DNA of 64,000 nucleotides from Coniella vitis (lineage: Eukaryota > Ascomycota > Sordariomycetes > Diaporthales > Schizoparmaceae): positions 1,798,001 through 1,862,000 of the forward strand of contig WUJK01000004.1 of NCBI GenBank assembly GCA_011317545.1. The letters run 5' to 3'. This document shows positions 35,251 through 47,563 of this stretch, one piece after another. The translations under genes were made by a program, and so were the position numbers. The notes under the pieces were generated by a model. It saw nothing but the letters and a program-made list of their open reading frames with translations, did no database searches and had not been told where the DNA came from. The stretch's first letter is position 1. Each line of letters starts with the position of its first letter.

Positions 35251-37769
35251 TCGACTCGATTACGTTATACGCTATATAATTATATAATTCTTCTAAAGTT
35301 AACGTTAAAATTACTTACTATATATGCTTAGATATTATTACTAAATACGAAGACGCTATAAATCTAATTATTAATTAGACCTCTATTATAGCCGTACTCT
35401 TATAAGCTACCTCCTCTAAAGGTATTATTAATACCGTTATAAGCCCTACTAATATAGCTACCGCTATATCTTTTAAACCTACTACTCTATTAAACGCCTT
35501 ATCTGCTATACTATTGCTTAGAACCTAATTTAAGATAACTTTATATATAATCGATACGTTATATAATAACCTAGCTACGCTATTACTAAATATAGAGCTA
35601 TTAATAGGCTTTAATACTCCTTATACCGATACTATATATAATATTATTATAAACGCTAATACTTAGCTGCTTAAACCGCCTAACGACGAACTAATTACCG
35701 CTTACTAAAGCCTTACTCGAACTTCGCGAATTATTAAATATTAAAGCCCTTAATAATCTACCTATAATTATAACTTCTACTAGCGTTTATATTTACTCCT
35801 CCGATAAAGTAAAGGCTTATTACTTATAAAGACTTTATAATAAGTTCACGCGTATATAGACGGACCTTAGCCCTATTAATATACCCGAGGATTAGATAAT
35901 ACGGGTACTGCTTATCGAAAGATAGTAATATATAAAGCTTAACTGTTAGCTTTATCTTATCGCTCGCCGAGATAAAGACGTTATTAATAATATATTCGAT
36001 AATCTATATACCTAATAGCGAATAGAAGACCTTAACGATATCTCGCCCTTTACCCTATTATATTTCGTTATTTAGAGGATAATTAAAATAATTAATAAAG
36101 GTTATATTATTATCGATTTAAGACTATTAAATAAGTAGGCTATATTAAACTACTATCTATTACCCCTTTAAGCCGACGTTATTAAGTTTATATAAGGTAA
36201 AAAATAGATAATAGTTATAAATATAACTAAGTTCTTTTATTAGTTGCTTATCTATCTAAAGGATAAAGATAAGTTTACTATTATTAGCTATTATAGTTTA
36301 GAACAATTTAAAGTCGCCCTAATAGGCTTTCGTAATTTACCTACTTATGCCTAGCGCTTTATAAATAAACTATTAAGAGCCTATAAAGACTATTATTGCG
36401 CTTTTATTAACTATATTATAATTTTCTCTAATATATTTAAAAACTATATAGTTTACCTCCGCTTTATCTTCGAATTATTTAATATAAAGGGATTATCGCT
36501 ATTACCTTAAAAGTTATATATTAGTTTCTAGTTTATCGAACTGCTTAGGTTTTACGTTAATATACTTAGTCTATTAATAATAAAGAAACGGATATAAAGC
36601 TTCCGCGATTTACTATTCCCGTATAGCTTAAAGGCCCTTAAGACCTACTTGGGTATAATAGGCTTCCTTCGTCCGATAGTTCCGTATTTTTCTTAGTTAT
36701 CTGGCCTATTTTAAAACTTTAAAATATAATTACTAGCCGCTAGCCGCTTAAACGGTAACTTTATAATCGGGAATAAAAGTAAACGTATATATTATATAAT
36801 ATTAACATATATCGAACCTACGGTATAAGAACGAGAATCGTTTAATATATTATAATAATACCTCTATAATCGCCTATATTTATACTATACCGATCTAATA
36901 AAGTTATTATTTCTATAAATCGATAGTTCTCTCGAACGAGGCTTTAGTATAATACTATTTTAGTTTTATAACGGCGTCGATTAGTAACGTAGCTTTTATA
37001 TTCCTATTATAGCTATTACGCTAATTATATTCCTTAGCCGTTACCTATTGAAAGCCGAGTAGTATTATAGACTATTTAAGCTTAAAGTTGCTTACCTAGT
37101 ATAAGCTTATAAACGATTAAGGATAACGCTCGTTAGTAATCCCTATATAACTATTATCCTAACTAATTATAAATTAATAATAGGTATTATAAATAGGTTT
37201 ATACTTAATATAATATCGACGGACCGTACTAATCGTTGCCTAATTAATATTATTATCTACCTCGATGCTTATATTTTAGATAGTTTATTTACCTAGCCGT
37301 CTAAACCTTATACCCGATACGCTCTCTCGCTTAACTACTAAAGGTAATAAAGAAGTAAATAATATAAAGATCGCGCTATTCTCGATTAACTCTTTAACGA
37401 TTTACCTGCTCGGCCTATTAATCCTATTTATCTTTATTTATATATTACTAAAGCGGTAATATTAGACGATATATATACGTAGTTTATTAAGGCCTATACT
37501 AACGATACTATATAGCGTATAATTATCTTAGATCTAAAGAATAACGAGGACGTTATAACCGCTTTAAAGCTAGGCTACCTATTCCGCCTAATTAATAATT
37601 TACTATATAATTATAATACTAAATACGTCGAACGCCTTATCGTTCCCTCGACTATTATCCTTTTATTCCTCGCCGATATATATAATAACCGTTACTACTT
37701 CGGAAGGAATCGTATAATAGTTATACTAAACGGTCTATACTTTAAAAATAAAAGAAAGCTAGTCGATGC
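35251..37769 (+). pseudogene. Element A RT-RNase H remnant
   Basis: Plus-strand coding remnant of A between E and D. From about 35.8 kb the order is a pre-RT segment (LIARRDKDVINNIFDN), an RT core with GYIIIDLRLLNK, LPLQADVIKFI, and a YVDD-box relic reading AFINYIIIF near 36.4 kb, then LKTYLGIIGFLRPIVPY at the RT-RNase H junction near 36.65 kb. This RT type is common in Pezizomycotina gypsy elements and matches B. Stops are RIP-type. Confidence 0.75.
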
Positions 37770-37774
37770 CTATA

Positions 37775-38113
37775 TATTATAGGCCTACGGGTAAATATAC
37801 GGCTTCGGTATACTAGGGTACGAAGCTTTAGTTAGTATATTCCCTTCTCGTTTAGAGACTAATATTATATAAGCGCTAAATAAGAGCGTTTTCCGAGTAG
37901 CTTATAAGCTATATAAAAGACTATCGGCAATAAAACCCGTATCGACGGTAGACCTATAGAAAACTCTATCTATAGGTAGATTTTAAACGTAAGAGCTACT
38001 TAAGAGTAGCTCTCGCGCTATTATATAGATATTACCCTTACTTCTCTCCTTAAGTTAGTTAATAATAGAAATTAAGATCGAGATTATAAACGCTCTCTCG
38101 ATACCCGTTTATA
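37775..38113 (+). repeat. Element D 5' LTR
   Basis: It is 339 bp. TATATA at 38022-38027 and the presumed transcript start at 38052 divide it into U3 and R-U5. RIP is heavier in the inner half. Confidence 0.9.
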
Positions 38114-38114
38114 T

Positions 38115-38125
38115 TTAACTAACTT
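38115..38125 (+). other. Self-priming site of element D
   Basis: TTAACTAACTT is an 11-base perfect complement of the presumed first 11 bases of the transcript (38052-38062). Tf1 and related chromoviruses prime reverse transcription from such a folded 5' end instead of a tRNA. Confidence 0.7.
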
Positions 38126-38129
38126 CTTT

Positions 38130-41100
38130 TCTATTTACCCTATATATCTAACGGTATTTATATACTTATTTAATATATAGCCTTAGGATATCGTACCCTT
38201 ATAACGAGTAATTCGGGTAACTCCCTACTTAAGTAAATAACGATAATAATAATATAATAATAACTATATAATAAATAGTTACTTAAATAATAAAAGAATA
38301 GCGGTATATTATTAAAAGAGTAGTATAATAATAGCGCGAAGATAGCGTACGAAACCTAGAAGCGTTTATAATACGATTTATATAAATCGAATAATCCCGT
38401 AGCTTACTATTATAGGAGCTACTAATAAGTATTAATAACCTAATAGCCGAATACCCTAACCCGGTACTTAATAAACTAGAAGATACTTATACCCCTACCT
38501 TTTAAGATATAAAAGATACCGATATCGATATAAATAAGGCCCTAGAGAGTATAATTATACCTAAACGTAAGCCCTTTTCTTAATTAGCGAACTTTAAAGG
38601 TATATATATTTAATTCCTAGCTTAGGAGCGTATTATAAGGTATAAACTCGTCCGAGATACTTACTTTATCGGGAATTATATAAATAAGTTCTAAGAAATC
38701 TATAAGTATTTAGAGGGAGATATAAAGGTTATAGTAAAGAGTTATTATATTATAGGAGGAGAATATAGCCTTTAGAAACCCTCCTTATTCCTATAATAGC
38801 TCTACTACCGATATTATAACGAGAATTATATTATCGCTATTTCTTAAAAGCTTTAAAGCTTTATTTAGAAAAAAGGCTAATCCTTCCCTAACTTCTTCTC
38901 CTAATAGGAGAAGTTATTAATAGACTCTAGTAATATAGAGTAACCGGATTTAGCTAAGTTAATATACCTAAAGGGCGCTATTAATAGCGTATTACGTATA
39001 TAGCTTATTAGTATAGAAATACCGTTAATATATAACGATTAGGTAAAGAAAGCGTTCTATATCTCGGCTAAGCTAGAAAGCTATATTATTATCCGAGATA
39101 ATAGCTATATTTCGCCCTTAAGTTATTTATCCGGAGCTATAATATAGCGCTTTAGAATAACCTAATAAGCGGGAGGGAATAGATAGAAATTATAAAACCC
39201 TTATATAAATCCCGATAGGGATATAGCTATAATTAGTATTAATACTCTATAGGCTAATAAATAGCGTATAAGGTAAGTTAACTAAGCGGAGATTAAGTAT
39301 AGGAAAGAGTAAGGACTTTATTATAAGTATAGATATTCGAATTATAGAATTACTTATTACCCCTTCTTACCCGTATATTTATTTATTAGCTTAGGAGCTA
39401 TATAAGAGATAGAAATTAATATCGCCGATATTAACCTTATCGACCTTAACGATATTACCGAGGAATAGGAGGAAAACTAGTTACTCTTATATAAAGTTAT
39501 ATATAGGAGCTTATAGATCTCGATTTTAGCTTATAAAAAGTAAAGCGTTAGATAAATAGAAACTATTTTATAATAAACCTATTCTATAATTTAACTCTAT
39601 TTATCCTAATACTTATTAATTCTAATTATAATTACTATTCTACTATAAGTAAGACGCTTATATATAAGTTAAAACTTTTATATATACTTATCCCGCTTAG
39701 GACCCTTTATTAATTATTAAAGGAGAGAATATTATATAAATAGCCCGTTATTTATTATATAACTTACCTTAATATAGATTTAAACGGGTATTTATATTAT
39801 ATTTAGGCCTATATAATCCCCTACTTTTAGTATAACCTTATTTTAGGAAAACCTTAGGTAGAAAGAGAAAGGGTAATATATATAGCTTATAAATATCGCT
39901 TAAGTATTAGATAAATAAGAGGATTAAAGGTTTAGGAATAAGGATATAACCTTAAAAACTTTAACTATATATTTATTAATACCTTTACTATTTAGAGCGA
40001 AGTTCGGTATATAAATTACTTAAGTACCGCTTAAATAGCGTTTTTTAGTATTATAATAGCCGATATTATTAAAGCCCTATTACCGAAAGTAGAATCCTTA
40101 GTTAACGAGAAACTCCCCTTAGAATATTATAAGTTCCGGAACCTTTTTAATAAAGATATAGCTTCTACGCTACCGCTATATAGAAAGGGAGCGGATTATA
40201 AGATTCGGCTATATAAAAAGGCGGATAGGTTTATTATAAACGCCCTATAGGGCCCGTTATACGGAATATCTAGAGAAGAACTTATTATATTAAGGAAAAC
40301 TCTTACCGAGTTATTCGATATAAGCTATATTAGAATTAATAGCTCCTTAATAGAAGCTCTTATAATCTTTATTAAGAAATTAGGGGGTAGCTTCCGTTTT
40401 TATATAAACTATTATATACTTAATATTATTTCGGAAGCCGATTATTACCCGCTCCCCTTTATTAAAGAGACCCTATTTAATATTATAAACGCTAAATATT
40501 TTATTAAGCTTAATATATAAATAGCGTTTTATAAGCTTTATATTAAAGAAGGAGACGAATAGAAGACTACTTTTTATATAAGGTATAGCCTTCTCGAGTA
40601 GCTAATAACCCTATTCGAACTTATAAGCGCTCCTATAACGTTCTAGCGCTATATTAATAATACTTTATACCCCTATCTAGATATCTTCTATTTAACTTAT
40701 ATCGATAATATTCTAATATATACCGACGGTATAGCTAAAGACTACCGAATAAAGGTAAAGCTAATATTATATACTCTCGAAGTAATAGGTTTAAATTTAA
40801 ATATCGCTAAATATAAATTCGGCGTAACCGAGATAAAATACCTAGGCTTTATTATCGAAGCGGGGGTAGGGATTTATATAAACCTTAAGAAGGTATATAC
40901 TATATACGATTAAGAGGCTCCGAAGATAGTTAAAGGAGTTTATAGCTTCCTAGGATTTATAAACTTCTATCGTTAGTTTATCGTTAATTATTCCGAAGTT
41001 ATAAGGCTTTTCCTAGCTTTAACTAAAAAGGGGGTTCTATTTAAGTTCGGGGAGTAGGAAGAAGCTATATTCGAATAGCTAAAATATTTCTTTATTAATA

Positions 41101-43200
41101 AGCCTATACTTATTTAATAGGATCCGGATAAGGAGATAGTATTAAAGGCGGATTATTCTAATTATTTATTAAGTAGCTACCTCTTTTAAAGGGATAAGTA
41201 TAATATCCTCTGCTCGGTAGTATATTATTTATACTACCTAAGCCTTATAAAGTATAATTATAAGATCTATAATAAGGAATTATTAGTTATTATTAATTAC
41301 TTAAAAGTATAAGATACGGAGCTTAGGGGTATTATACTATTATTTATAATTTACTTAGATTATAAGAACCTCGAATATTTTATAATATTATAGCGTTTTA
41401 TCGAGAGGTAGGTTTATTAATCCGAAACGATAACTTATTTTCGATACTATTTAGTTTACTATATAGGAGTAGCTAGTAAGCGTTTAAACGCCCTTTTAAG
41501 GAGGGAGTAGGATATATTATATAATATATCTAACGAACGCCTTACCGATAGGTAAATCTAGCTTTTACTATCGATAGAGATAAGCTAAGTTATAATATAT
41601 AACGAGCTATTATTAATAAGTAGTAAGGTTTTTATATAAGAGGAGTTCTAACGCTTTTAGGATAATACTACTTTATATAATAAGGTATACTCCTAGCTTA
41701 TAAGTATAGTTTATAAGGGTAAATACTCTTTTCCCCTTTACCTATAGATATCCGAAGGTAAGCTTATTAAGGTATTTATAACGGAGTATTCGATCGATAA
41801 GAAAGGATTACTTAGGTTTTATAAATAGCTCTAATTACCGGATTAGGAACCCCTATATACTAAACTAATATAAAATATCTACGATTCTACCCTATTTAGC
41901 TACCTAAGGAGGGATATTATAATTATAATAATAATAAAGGGCTATTTCTAGCTAGGTATATATTATAATATTCAGTAGTTTATATAAAATTATAATATTT
42001 ATAAATATAAAACGGTATAAAGATATTAGAGGAAGGGCCTTCTTAAGCCCCTATTAATACCTAAGCGGGTATAAAGCGAGTTATCTATAAACTTTATAAT
42101 CGACCTCCCTTATAAGAACGATATAAGAGAGGCTTACTTAATAGTAATTATAAACCGATTAACGAAAGCTATTATACTCGAAGCTATATATAGTATAAGC
42201 GCGGAAGTATATATAGAGTAGTTCTTATATTATTACTAGCGGTTCTATAGTTTCCCTAAGGTAATAGTTAGTAACCGAGGCTTAAACTAGGTAGGAGGGT
42301 TTTAATACCGATTATATAAGCTTATAAAGATAGAGTAATGCTTAAATACTACTTTCTACCTATAAATAGATAAAGCTATAGAAAGGGCAAACTAAGAGGT
42401 TATAAATTACCTTTAAGCATTCGTTATATATATATAATTAGATTAGCTTATACTCCTATTTAGCGCTTAACTAGCTATTAATAATAGGGATATTAATATA
42501 ATTAGCTTTAGCCTATTTTTTATCCTATACGGCTATTATATAGATCTAATCGAATAAGTAAAGCGTAATATATTATTAGTATAAGCGCTTAGAGTTTAGG
42601 CTAAGAACTTCGTTTAATAGCTTAAAAATATAACTATTTTCGCTTAAGCTATAATAATAGTTATATAGTAATAAATAGAAGAATCTATAAATAAATTATA
42701 AGTAGTTATAGAGCGGCTTATTAAGGGCGATAAGGTTTAGCTCTCTTTACGAAATATTATTACTAACCGCCCTTTAAAGAAGTTAGCTTAGCTATACGAG
42801 AAGTATACCGTAATATATATTATTAGCCCTTATATAATAGAATTAGATATCCCGCCGGGTATTTACCCTTATTTCTATATAGATCTCCTAATTCGAGCTA
42901 TATAAGACCTATTTCTATTATAGGTATAAAGAGAATATCGGTTTAACCCTATTATAATTAAAGAGGGAAAGGAACCTAAGTATTAGGTAGAAAGTATTAT
43001 TAAAGTATATAATAAGCCGTATAAAGGCTATACGAAAACGGACGAAACGCTATAATATAAAATCCTAGTTAAATAGGTCGGATAGGATTAGCTAAACTAA
43101 TAGCTATTATCCGAATTTAAAGATATAATTACTCTTAAGGAGTTCGAGTAATATTATAATAGTATTATAAGTTATAATAGCCTATAATTATAGAAAAAAA
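38130..43200 (+). pseudogene. Element D gag-pol remnant (chromovirus)
   Basis: Plus-strand domains with RIP stops. After gag (about 38.3-39.6 kb) comes RT with GGSFRFYINYYILN near 40.39 kb, DNILIYTDGIAKDYRIKV near 40.71 kb (YxDD box with the second Asp changed) and VYSFLGFINFYR near 40.95 kb. RNase H begins LTKKGVLFKFGE near 41.02 kb. Integrase covers about 41.7-42.7 kb. A C-terminal chromodomain-like segment (VESIIKVYNKPYKGY, then YKILVK) lies at 42.97-43.15 kb. The order is that of a Ty3/gypsy chromovirus. Confidence 0.82.
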
Positions 43201-43249
43201 GAGCGGGGAAATTAAATATTATAGATAAAAAGAAAACTATATATAAAAT

Positions 43250-44320
43250 ATACGCTAATATAGCTACTTACTTATCCTTACTTACCTCCTCCTTATTATT
43301 AGAATTATTCTCCTTAGGTTTATTAGAATAAGGGTTATTATTAACGCTATACTTCGCTTTAATATTAATTAAGCTCTTACCCTTATTACCCCCCTTTATA
43401 AGCTTTACTAATAGGTCGGTAATATCCTCTAGCGCTATTACTTAATAATATATAAGCTTACGGCTATAATATTAGTATAAAGTTAATAAGATATAAATAG
43501 GGAAGGAGTAATAGGTATATATATTATAGGTATACTTATTATTTAATAATTAAACCTTATTATAGTTAGCTTAAGTTTTACCTAACTTAGGTAGGTAATT
43601 ATAGGTATAATATATAGTGAGAACGGTAAGGGCTTAAGGGCGGAGAATATCTAGAATATATAAGTATAAGAAAGCGTAAATAGGGAAGGAATAGTATATA
43701 TTAGGGTTAGAAGTATTATAGGTAAGGGAATAATTAACTATAATAATAATAGCGGTATATATCTCGTCGGTTTAATAAAGGGGGGTATAGGAATAGCTAG
43801 AGTTCTTACCCTTTTTATTTATCCTATAGGGGAAATAATAGGTACCGGTTATAATAGTTAGTAAGCTATAAAGAAATAGAGGAAGCGCTATTTACTAATA
43901 CTATAAAGGTAAAGGGAAAGGGGGTTCTTAGAAGCCCTTATAATATAAGGTAGGTATTATTTATCCCTAATACCCTCGGGGAGGGTAATATAAGGTTAAA
44001 GCTACGGGTTAATAGTAATAATACTTTAAATAAGCTTATTAATAGCCTTATCGAGCTAAATAGCGGTAGGGGTAAGGATAATAGCGGTAGGAGTAATAAT
44101 AAGCGTAATAGGAATAGCTATAGCTATAGCTATAAATACTACTATTATAGGAGTAGCTATAGAGCTTATAATAATAGCGGGGGTAATAGCGATAGGTATA
44201 ATAATAGGAGTTATACTAGCTTACTTAGAGCGAGTAACGATATTTATATTATTAATAGAGCTAAGTATAAGTAGAGGACGAATAAGGAAGGCGCGATATT
44301 TACCTTATTATTATAAGGGT
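43250..44320 (-). pseudogene. Antisense accessory gene in element D
   Basis: Counterpart of the opposite-strand frame in C. On the minus strand from about 43850 down to 43250 the same protein is readable (YYFPYRINKKGKNSSYSYTP, then IYTAIIIIVNYSLTYNTS). C/D differences are mainly RIP-type, and stops fall where Gln is expected. Upstream is a Ser/Asn/Tyr/Arg-biased repetitive stretch (44.05-44.25 kb) and a TATA box at 44396-44403. Function unknown. Confidence 0.5.
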
Positions 44321-44395
44321 TAGTTTTATATAATTCGTAAAAGCTCTAATTTAATTAAGAGGAAGGAATAACCCTTAGAATAGGGGTTAAGGGGG

Positions 44396-44403
44396 TATTT
44401 ATA
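44396..44403 (-). promoter_or_regulatory. TATA box on the strand opposite to pol in element D
   Basis: TATAAATA on the minus strand, at the same distance from the LTR as in C (17019-17026). Confidence 0.45.
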
Positions 44404-44696
44404 CTTTTTCGAGGCTTTAAGAGTAAAGATATTATATCTATAACCGCTTACTAAGTTAAGGGCGTTACTATTATTCTATTAACGAATAATAAGCGGTAGA
44501 ACTTATAGATTCGCCGAGAGCTAGGTTAAAGGGAGCTTTATAAACGAAAAACTCCTTTTATATTCGCTAAGTATAAGAATAAGGCTCCTTTAATAGGGTA
44601 GGCGGGTATAATAGTATTATATTATTATACTTTTTAGGTAGCTATTATACTATATATAGCTTTATAAGAGGGTATTCGGCCTAAACGGGGGGGTAA

Positions 44697-45035
44697 TATT
44701 ATAAGCCTACAGGTAAATATACGATTTCGGTATACTAAGGTATAAAGCCTTAGTTAGTATATTTCCTTCTCGTTTAGAGATTAGTATTATATAAGCGCTA
44801 AATAAGAGCGTCTTCCGAGCAGCTTATAAGCCGTATAAAAGACTATCGGTAATAGGACCCGTATCGACGGTAGACCTATAGAAAACTCTATCTATAGGTG
44901 GATTTTAAACGTAAGAGCTACTTAAGAGCAGCTCTCGCGCCGCTATATAGATACTACCCTTACTTCTCTCCTTAAGTTAGTTAATAATAGAAATTAAGAT
45001 CGAGACTACGAACGCTCTCTCGATGCCCGTTTATA
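44697..45035 (+). repeat. Element D 3' LTR
   Basis: It is 339 bp, partner of 37775-38113. The outer half keeps GCCGCTATATAG and GACTACGAACG where the 5' LTR reads GCTATTATATAG and GATTATAAACG. Confidence 0.9.
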
Positions 45036-45040
45036 CTATA

Positions 45041-46310
45041 TACGCTATTATCTACGCTATAGCAAGATAAAAATAAATAATTAAAAGCCGTTAGGATAAT
45101 TAATACTTATATAAGCGCTATAAAAACCTATATATACGATTTACCTTAATTTTATTATTACCCTGCTAAGTATCTCGTCTACTACTACGCTTTAGTAATT
45201 ATCTAGCTTTAATAATTATAATACTCTAATACCGATTATATATAAGACTTTTAAATATACGTTACTTATTCCTAGATATACTACCTATACTATAAAAGAT
45301 TAGGCTACCGTTCTAGCGTAATAATTATTATTATCCCATTAGGGCTACCTATATACTATTATATCGGACCGAGATATAAAGTTCTAGTTAGCCTTCTAGT
45401 ATAGCTTATAGAGTTTATTTAATATAAAGCTATTAATAATAATAATATACTATCCGTAGGTAGATAGGTAGTTAAAATAAAAGAATTAGATAGTCGAGCT
45501 AGCTATCCGTTATTATATCGCCGCCTACCCGTACGAACTATAGATTAATATCTTACCGGCCCTCTAATAGAATTTAAATAACGCTTTATCTCGCGCTATT
45601 AATATATCTTTATACGAGTTTTTATTTAGATTTAAGCTATATACTCTAATAAACGTATTAACTAAACTATTATCCTATAACTAAGTAATAATCCGTTTTC
45701 TCTATTAATACCTCCGCTATAACGCCTAGCTAATAATAGATATTATTATTACCGAGGTAAAGCGCTATTACGATAACCGTTATTAGGCCGTCGAGTTTAT
45801 TATTAGAGACTATATATAATTAAAAACGGGTATTATATATAAGCTATTATTAAAGTAATCTAAATTATTACTACCTTATCTAGGCCTATATAATATTATT
45901 AAAAAGATTAGTCCGCTAGTATATAAACTTAATTTCCCCGCTTTATCGTATATATACCTCGTTATTAATATTAAATACTTATTGCCTTATCTTAATATTA
46001 ATAAAGATCCCTTTTAACGAATACTACCGCTGCCCCCGCTAGTCGACTACGATAATAGCCCTAAATAGGAAGTTAAACGGATATTAGATAAGCGTATTAA
46101 TCGTCGTCGAAAAAAGAATAATATTATTTAATACCTTATAAGGTAGCGAGGCTATATTATAAAGGACGACGAATAGCTCGGATTAAAAGAGTTAGAATAT
46201 TATAAAGAACGAATCGTAGAGTATAAAAAGGGCTTACTTAACGAGAATAAACGTAAATAAGGAAAAGGATAGATTCCTATAGCGTTAATTATATTTATAT
46301 AGAGTTCGCT
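45041..46310 (+). pseudogene. Element A integrase and chromodomain remnant
   Basis: This resumes A after D. ISDRDIKF at about 45,363 is the integrase core, followed by an HPQxDGQ-like relic near 45.46 kb and INILPALQQNLNNALSRAI-like residues at 45.55 kb. Near 46.07-46.2 kb a chromodomain-like end reads VKRILDKRINRRRKKNN, then YLIR and DDE. Stops are RIP-type. Confidence 0.75.
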
Positions 46311-46365
46311 TATATAGTTAATCTAGGTAACGGGGACGTTACTATTTTTTATTTACCCGAGATTA

Positions 46366-46558
46366 TATTATAGCTATAATAGGGTAGCTAGTTAGTTACC
46401 CTTACGATTAGTTATAAGTTACGTAGGTCTAGGACCTATATATATATATAGCTAGCAGATACGTCTACGGACGCGTCTAAGATAAAGTAATTATAAATCT
46501 CTATATTCGTTTCAATATAATAACCTTGTAAAGTGTCATCCCATGTGATGCACTAGCA
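46366..46558 (+). repeat. Element A 3' LTR
   Basis: It is 193 bp. The inner part is RIP-changed relative to the 5' LTR, but the last 40 bases (GTCATCCCATGTGATGCACTAGCA end) are intact. Confidence 0.92.
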
Positions 46559-46563
46559 CAGCC

Positions 46564-47563
46564 TCTTATTGATATCCTGGATCGTCGTCACTCAAACTTA
46601 TGACAGCATCAAGTAAGTACTGATCTACTTGAAGGCCTTGCTCCGTCACAATTGTTCTACTGGAAGACAGTGTTGTACTCATGTAAAGTTGAAATTTTGC
46701 ATAGCATTCTTACAACCTTGGACTGAATCAATAACACACATTATACACAGTGAAAAGGAAAGAAAAAAGATAGTACTAATGGTATATATAATGTATTCAT
46801 TTACATATATTTCGATCGAGTAGGTCACCGAGTACTCACTTTGTATGCTGCATCGAGTGCCAAAAAGTCCAGTGATTGGGCCGCTTACTTTACATACACC
46901 ATCTCATCGATCTGATGCGCACATACCCAGTCAAGTACTGATCTCCGAATGACCGTCGCATCTATTGGATGGTTATCTGCCCCTTTGATATTCAAGGTAG
47001 TAATATCTGTGGTGAGATATTTGTGGGTGCTTAGCATCTCTGCATGTCGACCACCATTTCCAATCCCTCAAGGAGAATAGAAACGACAACCCAGTGTCAA
47101 GTTAAGGAAATATTTTGCAACTCTTTCCACGAGATCCTCGGAGCATGATAGCCCCTATGCCCGCCACCCAAGCCTGGAAGCCTCCATTAACTTACACAGT
47201 TCGACCGGGGATGCTCCGAGCTGACGTTCCTTTTGGGTCTCTTGCAGCATCTAGTGGCAAGGACAGAGAAGTGTGCCCGGTTCCCCTCACTCTAGCACTC
47301 TGAACGCTCAGGATCACCATGAACAGTATCGCTTAGCGGTCACGAATGTCTCGTTGTAGTATAGTTCAGAATGCGATGGAATGGTGATGGTGTGGATCAA
47401 ATAGCCAGTACCTGTCTATGTCCACTTAAATCCTTCCTCTCACCCTCGTAAACCCATTCACAACCACAACAGGCATACATCAAGCCGTCCAGGAGCCGCC
47501 AGGGAATCAGAACTCTTCACAATTTCTCGACTGAATCCAAGGCCCCTAATTCAACCATAGAAT
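46564..47563. other. Upstream region of the GABA-type permease
   Basis: Single-copy DNA of normal composition starting directly at the element A target duplication. It should hold the permease promoter. Frames in it, such as 46629-46823 and 47115-47303, have no family features. Before the insertion this DNA was contiguous with the MATE upstream region. Confidence 0.55.

Larger units (their letters stand above)
37775..45035 (+). mobile_element. Element D: chromovirus with Tf1-like self-priming
   Basis: It is 7,261 bp with 339-bp LTRs (37775-38113 and 44697-45035), flanked by CTATA at 37770-37774 and 45036-45040. A G-run purine tract ends at 44693. The primer site TTAACTAACTT (38115-38125) is complementary to AAGTTAGTTAA inside the LTR (38052-38062), which has TATATA about 30 bases upstream (38022-38027), as expected if the transcript starts there. 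Gag-pol lies at about 38.2-43.2 kb, and an antisense accessory frame follows. It interrupts A between RNase H and integrase and is the same family as C in opposite orientation. Confidence 0.93.
8303..46558 (+). mobile_element. Element A: outermost Ty3/gypsy LTR retrotransposon with nested insertions
   Basis: Two 193-bp LTRs (8303-8495 and 46366-46558) begin TG and end CA once RIP changes are allowed for, and are flanked by the duplication CAGCC (8298-8302 and 46559-46563). B, E and D interrupt it; removing them leaves about 7.46 kb, a normal gypsy length. Domain order on the plus strand is gag (8.6-9.5 and 25.6-26.8 kb), protease (27.2-27.7), RT/RNase H (35.8-37.7) and integrase with a C-terminal chromodomain (45.1-46.2). 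That is Ty3/gypsy order. Every frame is broken by stops at former Gln and Trp codons, so the element is dead. It is the oldest insertion in the block and entered single-copy DNA. Confidence 0.92.

Noticed and set aside
8303..46558. The AT-rich RIP-mutated block as a centromere
   Set aside because: It resolves completely into seven elements inserted in a small intergenic gap with genes on both sides, and it is short compared with RIP-type fungal centromeres.
47115..47303. A 62-codon frame upstream of the permease
   Set aside because: No domain, no protein-like composition, and it lies in the probable promoter.
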